Assembly: GCF_000622005.1 (NCBI RefSeq)
Contig: NZ_JHWV01000016.1
Span: 1-62,739 of the forward strand
DNA length: 62,739 bases
Source: Anaerovibrio sp. RM50
GTDB taxonomy: Bacteria; Bacillota; Negativicutes; Selenomonadales; Selenomonadaceae
Reading direction: 5' to 3'
Both the position numbers and the translations under genes were made by a program. The notes beneath the pieces are model-generated. The model had not been told where the DNA came from and did no database searches. It saw nothing but the letters and a program-made list of their open reading frames with translations. Positions 17,341 through 26,887 of this stretch are shown here, piece after piece; position 1 is the stretch's first letter, and each line of letters begins with the position of its first letter.

Positions 17341-18660
17341 TCATTTTGCTGTTAAATTGTAGGAAGGGAAGGTGGTCAGCAGATAATTGCTGATGGTTTC
17401 ACCAATTATTTTCTTTCCCAGGTGGTCCGGGTGAAGCCCATCCGTGGTAAGCTCAGCCTTTAAATATCCGTTACCATCAGTCAGTTCAGGAGTTACATCC
17501 ACGTGATACGGCTGGTTCATTATCCACTGATTAAGGAGCTCCTGCTGCTCCTTCCAGTACCAGGCCGGGGTTTCAATTGTTGGCACCCGGGACATTAAAT
17601 CAGGATTGATTGGCGTTGCAGTTACAAATACGGGAATAACGTTGTGACACTGACATTCTGCCAAAATCTGCTCCATGGCAGCAATGGTATCCCAGCCGTC
17701 CTCGCCAGCCCGGAAGTTGTTCACGCCTCCCATTATTATCAGCATTCCCGGTGAAAATGGCATTACATCACGGTCAAAGCGCTGGGCCATAACCTGGACG
17801 CTGTCACCGCTGCAGCCCAGATTTTTTATTGGCACCTGACAATAATATTCCCAGCTGTAAATGGCATAATCAGGAGGCACGTTGCATACGCCGCCCCCGT
17901 GGGTAATGCTGTCACCCAGGGCCGCTATCCGCACATGGTTTTCCACCTCAAAATATTTTGGCTCAGACCATTCAGTATTTGGAACCCCCGCCTTGTCCTG
18001 GGAACGGACCTGCCACATATAGCGACCAGGCCAGGTGTAGCCTCCCTCTTCATAGTAAATGTTGCTCTTGGTGGTCATTTCCTTAACCACGTCAAATCTG
18101 CCCGGAGAAAATTTATTCTCACGGCTCACTCTTATTTCATAGCCGCCACTGCCCTCAACGGGAATCCAGGAAAACACCGGATACAGCGGTGAATAGGCCA
18201 TTTTCTCAAATTCCGTGGTGGCCAAAGGGGCTTTTGGATTTATCTCTTCCCCCACAAGAGGCTTGGGGTCACTGTATGGGCCTATTACATTGCCGTCATA
18301 ATCCAATGGGCAAATCCGCCAGTAATACTCCTTTGCCTTGTACATGTTGGAGGTGTCCAGCTCATAGCCATTATTTGGTATGCGGTTAAAATGTTTTACC
18401 TCAGCATCCTTGCTGGTGGTATCACCATCCATTATAACCAGACGGTAGCTGACAGCTCCCGGAATGGTTTCCCAGCTGATTCTCACTTTTTCCAGGGGCT
18501 CACTAAGAGGGCCCTTTTCAACCTCAGCTTCAGCTGCGCTGGTTATAGTGCCGATGGCCTTGCCAAGGGTTTCAATATTGATGTCCTCAGCCACAAATAC
18601 CCCGGAAAAGGATATTAATCCAGCCAAAACCGCCACAATAATTCTATTGGAAAACTTCAT
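17341..18660 (-). CDS. Secreted SGNH/GDSL hydrolase with N-terminal Ig/FnIII-like domains
   Basis: A 439-residue protein with an N-terminal signal or anchor (residues 5-24). Residues about 50-240 form two beta-sandwich domains of fibronectin type III character (KVRISWETIPGAVSYRLVI; PVFSWIPVEGSGGYEIRVS). The C-terminal SGNH esterase domain shows block I ALGDSITHGGG (nucleophile S251), block III GGVNNF and block V DGLHPDHLG (D407, H410). It probably removes acyl groups from a cell-envelope or extracellular carbohydrate; the substrate is unknown. The ATG follows GGGAGAGATAAC. Confidence 0.85.
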   Translation of the reverse strand: MKFSNRIIVAVLAGLISFSGVFVAEDINIETLGKAIGTITSAAEAEVEKGPLSEPLEKVRISWETIPGAVSYRLVIMDGDTTSKDAEVKHFNRIPNNGYELDTSNMYKAKEYYWRICPLDYDGNVIGPYSDPKPLVGEEINPKAPLATTEFEKMAYSPLYPVFSWIPVEGSGGYEIRVSRENKFSPGRFDVVKEMTTKSNIYYEEGGYTWPGRYMWQVRSQDKAGVPNTEWSEPKYFEVENHVRIAALGDSITHGGGVCNVPPDYAIYSWEYYCQVPIKNLGCSGDSVQVMAQRFDRDVMPFSPGMLIIMGGVNNFRAGEDGWDTIAAMEQILAECQCHNVIPVFVTATPINPDLMSRVPTIETPAWYWKEQQELLNQWIMNQPYHVDVTPELTDGNGYLKAELTTDGLHPDHLGKKIIGETISNYLLTTFPSYNLTAK

Positions 18661-18739
18661 GTTATCTCTCCCAAGTACACAGATAGACTCGCATTATCCA
18701 TGAAAATTGATTTACCCTATATATACTAGCTTATCACTA

Positions 18740-20026
18740 TTAACGGCAGGTTGCAACGGCCGCGGCGATAGCGGCACCAATGCTTGACCCGTCCTTCACC
18801 AGAACCGGTTCCAGACCGCCTGCTTCTTCATCCATGATTTCATAAAGGGCACGTCTCACATTTTCCTGTATGTAAGGCATGTGCTGATACAGGGAACCAT
18901 CCACAGCTATGTGCTGCGGCTCCACCTTGCTGCTTCCCGCCAAATGCCAGAGGGTCCCGGCCCAGGAGGCGGCCACAATACGGGCAGAACGGATGGCAAT
19001 GGCCTTGGCCAGCTGGCGGAGCTTTTCAATTACTTCACTATCACTGGCCCCATCACCCAAGACAGTGCCAAAAATTTCCCCAGCCCTGACGGAATCCTCC
19101 ATTATGGCGGACATATCCACGGCGGAAAATGATGGCTTTTCCGTTAATCCGAAAACTTCCTTGATAAGCCTGCTAAAGAGCTCCCCAATATATTTTCCCG
19201 ATACCATTTTTTCCAGACGCTGACGCCCCGGCTGCTCAGAAGCCCTGTCCAGCTCCAGATCCCATTTGCTTGGCATCAGCTTGGAAAAGCCCCCGGATTC
19301 TGTATTAATGATACAGGCGGGTCTTCCCACATCGGGCATAACCTCCATGTAGCAGGTGTTGTACCCCGTGGCATAAATGCACCCAATGCGGGTATCGGGA
19401 TATGTGTAAGCAGCAGCCAAAAGCAGGGCCACCGTGTCATTTAAAATAGCCACTGGCTTTATGTTGGCATAGCCCTTGCGAACCAGGGCCTCCCTCAGGA
19501 GAGCGTTTACATCCTCCCCCTCAACTCCAGGCACTGCAATTTCCTTGGCCCATTTAATGAGTCTGGCAGTGTTGATATCCTCCTGTTCAGTGCCAAAGGA
19601 GAAGGTATGGCCAAGATAATATTCCCTGTCCTTATTTCCTTCTGCAGCTTCTCCCACCGTTTCTGCCAAAAAATCAAAGAGTGCCTCTGATGTGGCGGAG
19701 CTGTTAAGGAGATTATATTCCGCTGTAACCAGGGGCTTTTCCACCCAGTTCAGCACCTCAAAATTGCTGTTGCCCAGGAGGCGCACCACGGAAGCCCGCA
19801 CATTGGAGCCCCCAAAATCCAGGGCCAGAAATTCACCCTTTTCCTTGCCCTCGGGAAGGCCGATAAAGGATGGCAGCATTGCCAGAGAGGAATACTCACT
19901 TTTCTTTAATCCCTGCTCCAAATCCCAGCGAAAAGCCCCCGCCGCCTCGGTTATAAATTCTTGGCTGGCCTCCAGCTCCTCCATTATTTCCTTGTACAAG
20001 TTCTCATTAAAAGCCACCCCGTACAC
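18740..20026 (-). CDS. Hexokinase, eukaryotic-type fold
   Basis: A 428-residue sugar kinase of the hexokinase_1/hexokinase_2 type, not the ROK or bacterial GlcK type. The signature runs MLPSFIGLPEG then EFLALDFGGSNVRASVV (phosphate-1 loop, D70-G72), LGHTFSFGTEQ, and ILNDTVALLLAAAY with catalytic D197; an adenosine-side GSLYQHMPYIQENVRRAL motif is near the end. It phosphorylates glucose or related hexoses in the cytoplasm. The GTG at 20026 abuts AAAGGGG; a GTG three codons later (20017) has better spacing and may be the true start. Such hexokinases occur sporadically in bacteria. Confidence 0.88.
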   Translation of the reverse strand: MYGVAFNENLYKEIMEELEASQEFITEAAGAFRWDLEQGLKKSEYSSLAMLPSFIGLPEGKEKGEFLALDFGGSNVRASVVRLLGNSNFEVLNWVEKPLVTAEYNLLNSSATSEALFDFLAETVGEAAEGNKDREYYLGHTFSFGTEQEDINTARLIKWAKEIAVPGVEGEDVNALLREALVRKGYANIKPVAILNDTVALLLAAAYTYPDTRIGCIYATGYNTCYMEVMPDVGRPACIINTESGGFSKLMPSKWDLELDRASEQPGRQRLEKMVSGKYIGELFSRLIKEVFGLTEKPSFSAVDMSAIMEDSVRAGEIFGTVLGDGASDSEVIEKLRQLAKAIAIRSARIVAASWAGTLWHLAGSSKVEPQHIAVDGSLYQHMPYIQENVRRALYEIMDEEAGGLEPVLVKDGSSIGAAIAAAVATCR

Positions 20027-20053
20027 CCCCTTTAAAGTCCTTCTATAAAGAAA

Positions 20054-20419
20054 TCAAGCCTTTGGCATTATTTCCGTTACATAGCCGTCAGGATCCTGAA
20101 TAAAGTGAATTCCCGCCGGTTCCACCACTCTTAAAACACAGCCCATTTCCTGATGCATGGCCAGGGCCCCCTTGTAATCATCCACCCAGAAGGACAGATG
20201 TACAGGGTTTTCCCCTAAATTGTACTCACCTTCGTGGTCCTTCTTAAGGGTGATTTCCAGCTCATAGCCGGAGTCCTCCTCATCCACCATATAGGTGAGG
20301 TTAATATGAGGCAGGTCCTTGACGCTCTTGACCTTAAGGCCCACAGCCTTTTTATAAAACTCCACGGAACGCTCCACATCCTTAACTGCAATACTGCTAT
20401 GTGCCATGGTAAATTTCAT
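20054..20419 (-). CDS. gloA: Lactoylglutathione lyase-like VOC protein (glyoxalase I)
   Basis: A 121-residue single-domain VOC metalloenzyme. Candidate metal ligands are H7, E55, H74 and E116, arranged as in glyoxalase I; RSVEFYKKAVGLKV and FIQDPDGYVTEIMPKA match the family. It would detoxify methylglyoxal, a by-product of glycolysis. The thiol cofactor cannot be read from the sequence. The ATG follows AAGGAG. It sits 27 nt before the hexokinase gene start, so the two are probably co-transcribed. Confidence 0.8.
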   Translation of the reverse strand: MKFTMAHSSIAVKDVERSVEFYKKAVGLKVKSVKDLPHINLTYMVDEEDSGYELEITLKKDHEGEYNLGENPVHLSFWVDDYKGALAMHQEMGCVLRVVEPAGIHFIQDPDGYVTEIMPKA

Positions 20420-20447
20420 GTAAAAAACTCCTTATAAAAAAATATAA

Positions 20448-22358
20448 TCAAGATTCCTGGGCCTTTTCCCCGAGATAAGCCCAGCGGTCCATAAGCTTGT
20501 CCAGCTCGGCGGAAAGGCGGTCCTGTTCCTCCGTAAGCTCCCGCAGCATATCATAATCTGAGCCGTTGATGGTCATCTGCATTTCCACCACCTTCAGCTC
20601 ACTTTCCTTGCTGGCAATAACCGCCTCAATTTCTCCATATTCCCTGGCCTCATTGGCGCTAAGGCCCCGGCTTTTGCTCTTTGGCTTGGCCTTTTCCGGG
20701 GCTGGTGCTGCGGCGGCCCTGGCCCTTTCAGTCTGACGCTGGAGCTGCAGCTTTTCTGCCGCCTGGGCGTCGGCCCTTTCCTTGTAGTCGGAATAGCCAC
20801 CCATGTAAATCTGCACATGAGCATCATCATCAAATACAAAGACCTTTTTGGCCATGCGGTCAGTGAAAAAGCGGTCATGGGACACGAAGATAATGGCGCC
20901 GTTAAAGTCCTCTATAAAATTCTCCAGCACTGCCATGGTGTCCAGATCCAGATCGTTGGTGGGCTCATCCAAAAGCAATACATTTGGCTCCTCCATTAAA
21001 ATGCGGAGAAGGTAGAGACGCCGCTTTTCCCCTCCAGACAGGCGGGATATTTCCGTCCATTGCAGATCCGGCGGGAAAAGGAATCTCTCCATAAGCTGGC
21101 CTGCAGACAGCTTGGTGCCATCAGCCATGGTAATATAATGGGCTGCCTCCTGAATGTACTCCTTGGCCCTGAGGCGTCCGTCCATTTCCACATTTGTCTG
21201 GGCAAAATACCCCAGTTTCACGGTCTGGCCAATGTCCACCACGCCGCTGGTGGGCTGGAGACGCCCCGCAATTATGTTAAGGAGGGTGGATTTTCCCGTG
21301 CCATTCCCCCCTAAAATGCCGATTCTGTCATTTCTGAGGACAGTATAGGTAAAATCATTAATATAGGTTTTCCCTTCCCATTCATAGGTGACATTTTCCA
21401 TCTCAATAATCTTTCTCCCCAGACGGCTGCCTGCAAGGCCGATTTCCACCTGATTGCGGTTAAGGTCCACCTTCTGGTCCCGCACCTGCTCATAGCGCTG
21501 AATGCGGGCCTTCTGCTTTGTGCTGCGGGCCTGGGCCCCACGGCGTATCCAGGCCAGCTCGTTACGGAGGAAGTTCTGACGCTTTCGCTCTCCCGCCTCC
21601 TCCTGCTCAATGCGGGCTGCCTTCATCTCCAAATACTGGGAATAATTGCCATCGTAGCTGTAGGTGCGTCCCTTGTCAAATTCCAGTATGCCGTTGGTTA
21701 CCCTGTCAAGGAAATAACGGTCATGGGTTACCGTCAGAAGGGCACCCTTCCAGTGGGCCAGATATTCCTCCAGCCAACCAATGGTTTCACTGTCCAGATG
21801 GTTGGTGGGCTCGTCCAAAATCAGCAAATCACAGGGCTGAATCAGGGCCGTGGCCAAAGCCATGCGCTTTTGCTGACCGGAGGACAGGCTCCCCACCTTG
21901 GCCTCGAAATCGTGAATTCCAAGATGGTTAAGTATGGTCTTGGCCTCATTTTCCATGTTCCAGCCGTTGACGCTGTCGATTTTGGCAGAGGCATTAACCA
22001 GTGCCTGCTGAACCTCCTGGGACTGATCTCCCGCCCCGGTTTTGGCCAGAGCTGACTCATATTCACGGAGGGCACTCATAAGAGGGCTATCATCCTTAAA
22101 TACCTCCATTAGCACGGTGTTTTCCATGTCAAAATCCTTGGACTGCTCCAAAAAGCTGATGCGAAGATTTCGCATGGTTACCATATTGCCCGTGTCAGCT
22201 GTAAGCTTCCCGGCCACCGTCTTCAAAAAGGTGGACTTGCCCGTGCCGTTTATGCCCACGATACCGATTTTATCGTTTTCATTTACATTAAGATTTACGT
22301 GACTGAACAAGACCTTTTCACCGTAGCTCTTGCCCAGCTCCTCCACTGTCAAAACCAA
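20448..22358 (-). CDS. ABC-F ATPase, Uup-like
   Basis: A 636-residue soluble protein with two ABC domains (Walker A GINGTGKSTFLKT and GGNGTGKSTLLNI; signatures LSSGQQKRMA and LSGGEKRRLY) joined by an ABC-F linker, plus a C-terminal Ala/Pro/Lys linker and a coiled coil (about 560-630) as in Uup. ABC-F proteins act on ribosomes; Uup also affects branched DNA intermediates. The TTG start lies 9 nt after GAGGAGG, which is inside the end of the upstream CorC-like gene; only one base separates the two genes. Confidence 0.9.
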   Translation of the reverse strand: MVLTVEELGKSYGEKVLFSHVNLNVNENDKIGIVGINGTGKSTFLKTVAGKLTADTGNMVTMRNLRISFLEQSKDFDMENTVLMEVFKDDSPLMSALREYESALAKTGAGDQSQEVQQALVNASAKIDSVNGWNMENEAKTILNHLGIHDFEAKVGSLSSGQQKRMALATALIQPCDLLILDEPTNHLDSETIGWLEEYLAHWKGALLTVTHDRYFLDRVTNGILEFDKGRTYSYDGNYSQYLEMKAARIEQEEAGERKRQNFLRNELAWIRRGAQARSTKQKARIQRYEQVRDQKVDLNRNQVEIGLAGSRLGRKIIEMENVTYEWEGKTYINDFTYTVLRNDRIGILGGNGTGKSTLLNIIAGRLQPTSGVVDIGQTVKLGYFAQTNVEMDGRLRAKEYIQEAAHYITMADGTKLSAGQLMERFLFPPDLQWTEISRLSGGEKRRLYLLRILMEEPNVLLLDEPTNDLDLDTMAVLENFIEDFNGAIIFVSHDRFFTDRMAKKVFVFDDDAHVQIYMGGYSDYKERADAQAAEKLQLQRQTERARAAAAPAPEKAKPKSKSRGLSANEAREYGEIEAVIASKESELKVVEMQMTINGSDYDMLRELTEEQDRLSAELDKLMDRWAYLGEKAQES

Positions 22359-22359
22359 G

Positions 22360-23706
22360 TTATATTTCCTCCTCGGCGCTTATCTCCGGGTGGTCCTCCA
22401 CCAGTGGCTTCCTTAACTGAAGCAGTATTCTGGTAATGCGCAGGTTGTCGATTTCCTCCACGAAGAAGTCCACGCTGTCGCAGGTGGATTTCATGCCTAT
22501 CATAGGTGGTGACTGTACGTTGTTGTAGAGCCATCCCCCAATGGTATCAATGTTGTCCGCCTCAATTTCCATTTCAAAAATATCGCTGACCTCCTCCAAA
22601 AGGAGCATGGCATCAATGGAATAAATAAGGTCGGAGCGCTTTTCGATGGAAGGACGCTCCTGATCAAATTCGTCCTGAATTTCACCCACGATTTCCTCAA
22701 TAACGTCCTCAATGGTAACCATGCCGGATGTGCCGCCATATTCGTCCACCACAATGGCCAGCTGGGAACGCTGTTTCTGCATCATCTTAAGAAGCATGCT
22801 GATCTTCATTGTTTCCGGCACCACCAAAGTACGGCGCACCAGCTTCCTCAGTACAGGACGTCGGCGTTTGTAAAGTGACTGCATTAAATCCTTAATGTGC
22901 AAAAAGCCTACTATATCGTCCTTGTCCTCACCGCATACAGGATAACGGGTAAGGTGCTCCTCCATGGCCACCTTGATATTTTCTTCAAAGCTGTCCTCCA
23001 GATAGAGGCACACCATATCGGTGCGGGGAATCATGATTTCACGGACGTTACGGTCCGCAAAGTCAAATACGTTGTCCACAAAATCCAGCTCTGTTTTGTC
23101 AATATATCCCTGCTTGTGGCTTTCCTCCATAAGGCGTCTGATTTCGTCTTCTGTATGGGCCACCTCGTCACCATTGTTGGAAATATCAATACCGAATAAT
23201 CTGGCCACAAACACAGCTACCTTGTTCAGCACCCACACAGAGGGGTACATGATTTTCTGGAAAAACATCAAGGGGAAGGCTATTGCCATCATTACCCGTT
23301 CCACCTGCTGGATAGCCACATTTTTCGGTATCAGCTCACCAATAATAATGGTGGCCGCTGTAACCAGAGAAAAGGCGATAATAAAGGATATGGTTGTGGC
23401 CAGGGTTCCCCCAAGGCCTATAAATTCAAATACCGGCTCCAGCACGCGGCTGATGGTGGGCTCTCCCAAAAGGCCAAGGCCCAGAGATGCCAGAGTGATG
23501 CCCAGCTGAGTCACAGACAAGGACACATCAACGTGCTCTACCAATGGCTTGGCGTAAATAGCCCGCCGGTTCCCGGCCTCTATCATGGAATTTAAACGGG
23601 ACATGCGCATTTTAACAATGGCAAATTCCGAAGCCACGAAAAAACCGTTAAGCCCCACCAATATTACTATGATTATAAGCTTAATTATAATCTCTGTTAT
23701 ATCCAA
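22360..23706 (-). CDS. CNNM/CorC (HlyC/TlyC) family membrane protein with CBS domains
   Basis: A 448-residue protein with a DUF21/CNNM membrane domain (three to four helices, residues 1-190, including GLNGFFVASEFAIVKMRMSR), two CBS domains (about 215-335, with REIMIPRTDMVCL and DEYGGTSGMVTIEDVIEEIVGEI) and a CorC_HlyC transporter-associated domain at the C-terminus. Relatives are linked to Mg2+ or other ion efflux; the hemolysin name is historical. The TTG start follows TAGGAGG at 9 nt. It lies 12 nt after topB and is coupled to the ABC-F gene. Confidence 0.9.
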   Translation of the reverse strand: MDITEIIIKLIIIVILVGLNGFFVASEFAIVKMRMSRLNSMIEAGNRRAIYAKPLVEHVDVSLSVTQLGITLASLGLGLLGEPTISRVLEPVFEFIGLGGTLATTISFIIAFSLVTAATIIIGELIPKNVAIQQVERVMMAIAFPLMFFQKIMYPSVWVLNKVAVFVARLFGIDISNNGDEVAHTEDEIRRLMEESHKQGYIDKTELDFVDNVFDFADRNVREIMIPRTDMVCLYLEDSFEENIKVAMEEHLTRYPVCGEDKDDIVGFLHIKDLMQSLYKRRRPVLRKLVRRTLVVPETMKISMLLKMMQKQRSQLAIVVDEYGGTSGMVTIEDVIEEIVGEIQDEFDQERPSIEKRSDLIYSIDAMLLLEEVSDIFEMEIEADNIDTIGGWLYNNVQSPPMIGMKSTCDSVDFFVEEIDNLRITRILLQLRKPLVEDHPEISAEEEI

Positions 23707-23718
23707 GAAAATTTCCTC

Positions 23719-26244
23719 CTAGTTATTAAAAACAGGCATGTTCTTTTCGTCATCAAAGGTGGCAGTACAACGGGGATAGTTGCTGCACCCCCAGAAATTG
23801 CCGTTTCTTCCCTTGATACGACGCAAGCTGCCCTCCCGGCACTTTGGACACAAATATTTTGAATCAGCCCCTGCTGTTTCGCCATTTAAATGCTCCATAG
23901 GTGCCGCCGAAGCCTTTGGCTCATCCTTGCCCCAGTTACCTTTATTTCCGCTGCTGCGTGGCTTTCCAAAGGAAGGCACTTTTTCATTGTAACCAGCTGA
24001 GCCGGAGGCCGTAAAGGAATCCATAAGCTGGAATTCCTGGTTGAAGGCCGCCATTTCCTCCTCGCTGATATAAGGATTGCCGAATGGTGCATCATCAAAG
24101 GTGGCAGCTGAAGTGGCAGATGCAGCGGCCGTTCTGATTTGTGTGCCACCACCGCCGTAGGAGCCTTTAACTCCGCTGTTGCGGCTTTGGACACGGGCCT
24201 TTGCCCCCTCAAAATCAGGCTTACCATCCTTGTCATCACAGCTCATGCGGCATTTTGGAAAGGCTGAACAGCCCCAAAAATCCCCGTTTTTGCCATGACG
24301 CTTTACCAGCACACCGCTTTTGCACCGCGGACACACACTGGCTGCCTCGCCCCCCTCTGTGGTGGAGGCCACCTGCAGTCTGGCTCCATAGGCCTTGTTG
24401 CAAAGCTCCGTGGTAAATTTCACCTGATTGTCGATAAAGTCCCCCAAAGAACCGTCTCCGTCAGCCATGGAATGAAGCTTGTCCTCCCAAATGGCTGTGA
24501 AATCCGGATAGGAAAGCTCCTCCGGCATTGCATCAATCAGCATATAAGCGGACTGGGTTGGCTGAAGGTACTTCTTTTTCCCCGTCTGGTTCATAAACTT
24601 GCGACGGATAAGGTCATCTATAATGGTGGCCCTGGTGGCCTCCGTGCCGATGCCGTACACATCCTTCAGCTTCTTCTTGGACTCCGGGTCCTTGACGAAT
24701 TTATGAATATCCTTCATGGCAGCCAGCAGTGTTGAGGTGGTGAATCTCACAGGAGGCTTGGTGGCCTTCTGGCTCATTTCTCCCTCAAGATATGTTACCC
24801 CATCCTTTTTCTTCATGAGGGGCAGTGATGCACTGTCATCCTCCTCATTGTTTTCCCCGCTGTCGCTGTTGTCCTCCGTTCTTTCTTTGGACTGGGAAGT
24901 ATAAAGTGCCTTCCAGCCAAGGTCAAGCTCCACCCTGCCGCTGGCAGTAAAGAGCTCATCTTTGTAATCTATCTCAATTTTTGTCTGATTATAGGTATGC
25001 ACAGGATAGAACTGGGCAATATAGGCCTGGGCCACCAGGAAATAAATATTTCGCTCCACCGCCGTCAGCTTGTCCGCCCCCGCCGGAACACGGGTAGGGA
25101 TAATGGCGTGATGGGCTGATATCTTCTTGTCATTCCAGGCACGGCTCTTAATGGTGCTGTCCGCCCCAGCGGCCCACTTGGCCAGCTGCTCATCCCCGAA
25201 ATTCTGGAGATTTTTCAAAATAGCCCCATTATCCTTGAACTGATTCGTTGGCAAATATTCGCAGTCGGAACGTGGATAGGTGGTAAGCTTGCGCTCATAA
25301 AGCTTCTGGGCCGTATCCAGCACCTGCTGTGGGTCATAGCCAAACCGCTTTCCCGCCAGCACCTGAAGTGATGACAGGGAAAATGGCAATCGCTGCTGCT
25401 CCTGCTTCTTGCTCTTTGTATATGCGGAAATTATCCCGTCAGTAGGGGCCTCCAAAAACTCTGCCATTTTGGCATCCGCCACGGCCTTGTCCACCAGACG
25501 CCCCTCAGAGTCCAGCCCCGCCTGAATATCCTTTGGCTTCCACACGGCATAAAAATCACCGTTTTCATGGTGGAACTTGCCCTTTATGGTGTAATAGTCC
25601 ACGGGCTTAAAGTTTTCTATTTCCCGCTCCCGCCTTACCACCAATGCAAGGGTAGGAGTCTTGACACGTCCCACAGGAAGCACCAACCTTCTGTGGCCTG
25701 CCCGCTGTGCCGCCAATGTGTAGGCCCTGGACAAATTCATGCCAATAAGCCAGTCTGCCCGGGCTCTGGCCAGAGCTGACTGCTTCAGATTGAAAAATTC
25801 GCTGTTTTCCCTAAGGGCGCTGTTGGCCTCCTTGATGCTCTTTTCATCAAGGGCATTCAGGAGAATGCGCTTTACGGGCTTAGTGTTCCCCACAAAATCC
25901 AGCACCTCGTCAATCAGGAGCTGTCCCTCACGGTCCGGGTCACCGGCGTGAACAATTTCATCGGCCTTGTCTATAAGTCCCTTTATTATATTGAACTGCT
26001 TGGCACAGGAATCGTCCACCAGCAGCTTCCACTCCGTAGGAACTATTGGCAAATCCTCAGCCCGCCAGCTTTTATATTTTTCATCGTACTCCTGGGGCTC
26101 AGCCTGCCTTAAAATATGGCCAAATCCCCATGTAACCACGCCCCCCTTGGTTTCAATAAAGCCGTCCCCCCGGCGCATTGGCCCCGGAAGGCATTTGGCG
26201 ATTTCAGCACCCATGCTGGGCTTCTCTGCTATATATAAACGCAC
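23719..26244 (-). CDS. topB: DNA topoisomerase III (type IA)
   Basis: An 841-residue topoisomerase. The Toprim domain has E7 (IAEKPSMG) and the D102/D104 pair (GDPDREGQ); the catalytic tyrosine is Y323 in TTYPRSDCEYLP. Two C-terminal zinc ribbons (CPRC...CSAFPKC near residue 655 and CPKC...CSNYPRC near 815) flank a low-complexity Gly/Ala/Ser linker. The enzyme decatenates single-stranded DNA crossings. The GTG start (MRLYIAEKPS) follows GAGAGG. Confidence 0.95.
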   Translation of the reverse strand: MRLYIAEKPSMGAEIAKCLPGPMRRGDGFIETKGGVVTWGFGHILRQAEPQEYDEKYKSWRAEDLPIVPTEWKLLVDDSCAKQFNIIKGLIDKADEIVHAGDPDREGQLLIDEVLDFVGNTKPVKRILLNALDEKSIKEANSALRENSEFFNLKQSALARARADWLIGMNLSRAYTLAAQRAGHRRLVLPVGRVKTPTLALVVRREREIENFKPVDYYTIKGKFHHENGDFYAVWKPKDIQAGLDSEGRLVDKAVADAKMAEFLEAPTDGIISAYTKSKKQEQQRLPFSLSSLQVLAGKRFGYDPQQVLDTAQKLYERKLTTYPRSDCEYLPTNQFKDNGAILKNLQNFGDEQLAKWAAGADSTIKSRAWNDKKISAHHAIIPTRVPAGADKLTAVERNIYFLVAQAYIAQFYPVHTYNQTKIEIDYKDELFTASGRVELDLGWKALYTSQSKERTEDNSDSGENNEEDDSASLPLMKKKDGVTYLEGEMSQKATKPPVRFTTSTLLAAMKDIHKFVKDPESKKKLKDVYGIGTEATRATIIDDLIRRKFMNQTGKKKYLQPTQSAYMLIDAMPEELSYPDFTAIWEDKLHSMADGDGSLGDFIDNQVKFTTELCNKAYGARLQVASTTEGGEAASVCPRCKSGVLVKRHGKNGDFWGCSAFPKCRMSCDDKDGKPDFEGAKARVQSRNSGVKGSYGGGGTQIRTAAASATSAATFDDAPFGNPYISEEEMAAFNQEFQLMDSFTASGSAGYNEKVPSFGKPRSSGNKGNWGKDEPKASAAPMEHLNGETAGADSKYLCPKCREGSLRRIKGRNGNFWGCSNYPRCTATFDDEKNMPVFNN

Positions 26245-26308
26245 TGTAAAAACCTCTCGAATAAAAACTTTCTTTATCTTTTTATTTCTTTATCGCTTTA
26301 AATATTTA

Positions 26309-26680
26309 TTAAGTAAAAATCAGCTTGTAAATTCCATATACCACCAGGAAGGTCCATAACAACAGCAATATGGTGGCAATTACCACCACCATGGGCAGAA
26401 ATTTCCCATAATGTCCGGCACTGTGCTCACAGTCCTCCAGTACCTCCGGGGGCAAAAGCTGACGCAGCCCCGCCAATATAGCTGGCACTATTACCGCATC
26501 GTCCACCAGCCCCGCTGCAGGAATTGCATCGGGTACAATATCTATTGGACTGACGAAATAAATAATGGCCGCCAATATGGCCAGACGGAAAGCCTTTGGG
26601 GTACGACGATTTATAAGAGCAAAGAGCATTACCACAATGTCCTTGCGTATCATACGAAAGATCATAAAGAGCCGGTTCAT
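26309..26680 (-). CDS. DUF1232 (YkvA) membrane protein
   Basis: A 123-residue protein with the DUF1232 core (LAILAAIIYFVSPIDIVPD followed by IPAAGLVDDAVIVPAIL) and a C-terminal membrane helix (VVVIATILLLLWTFLVVYGIY). The family is of unknown function and common in bacteria. The ATG follows AGAGGGAGATG. It lies 65 nt before topB on the same strand. Confidence 0.8.
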   Translation of the reverse strand: MNRLFMIFRMIRKDIVVMLFALINRRTPKAFRLAILAAIIYFVSPIDIVPDAIPAAGLVDDAVIVPAILAGLRQLLPPEVLEDCEHSAGHYGKFLPMVVVIATILLLLWTFLVVYGIYKLIFT

Positions 26681-26802
26681 AAATTCATCTCCCTCTGAAC
26701 TTGCTACAATAATATACTTGCCTATCTTTGTATTTTACCATATTTTCAACATATACCACAAAACCAACAGTAAATAATCCTAATATAACAAAAAATATAT
26801 AA

Positions 26803-26831
26803 TTGACATATTTTCTATGACAATTTATACT
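26803..26831 (+). promoter_or_regulatory. Sigma-A-type promoter of lysA
   Basis: Perfect TTGACA, 17-nt spacer, TATACT. The start of lysA is about 57 nt downstream of the -10, giving a short leader. Confidence 0.85.
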
Positions 26832-26887
26832 ATCTATGTAATTAATAGTGCTTATCAATTACCAATTTAAATATGGAGGGCTTGTTT

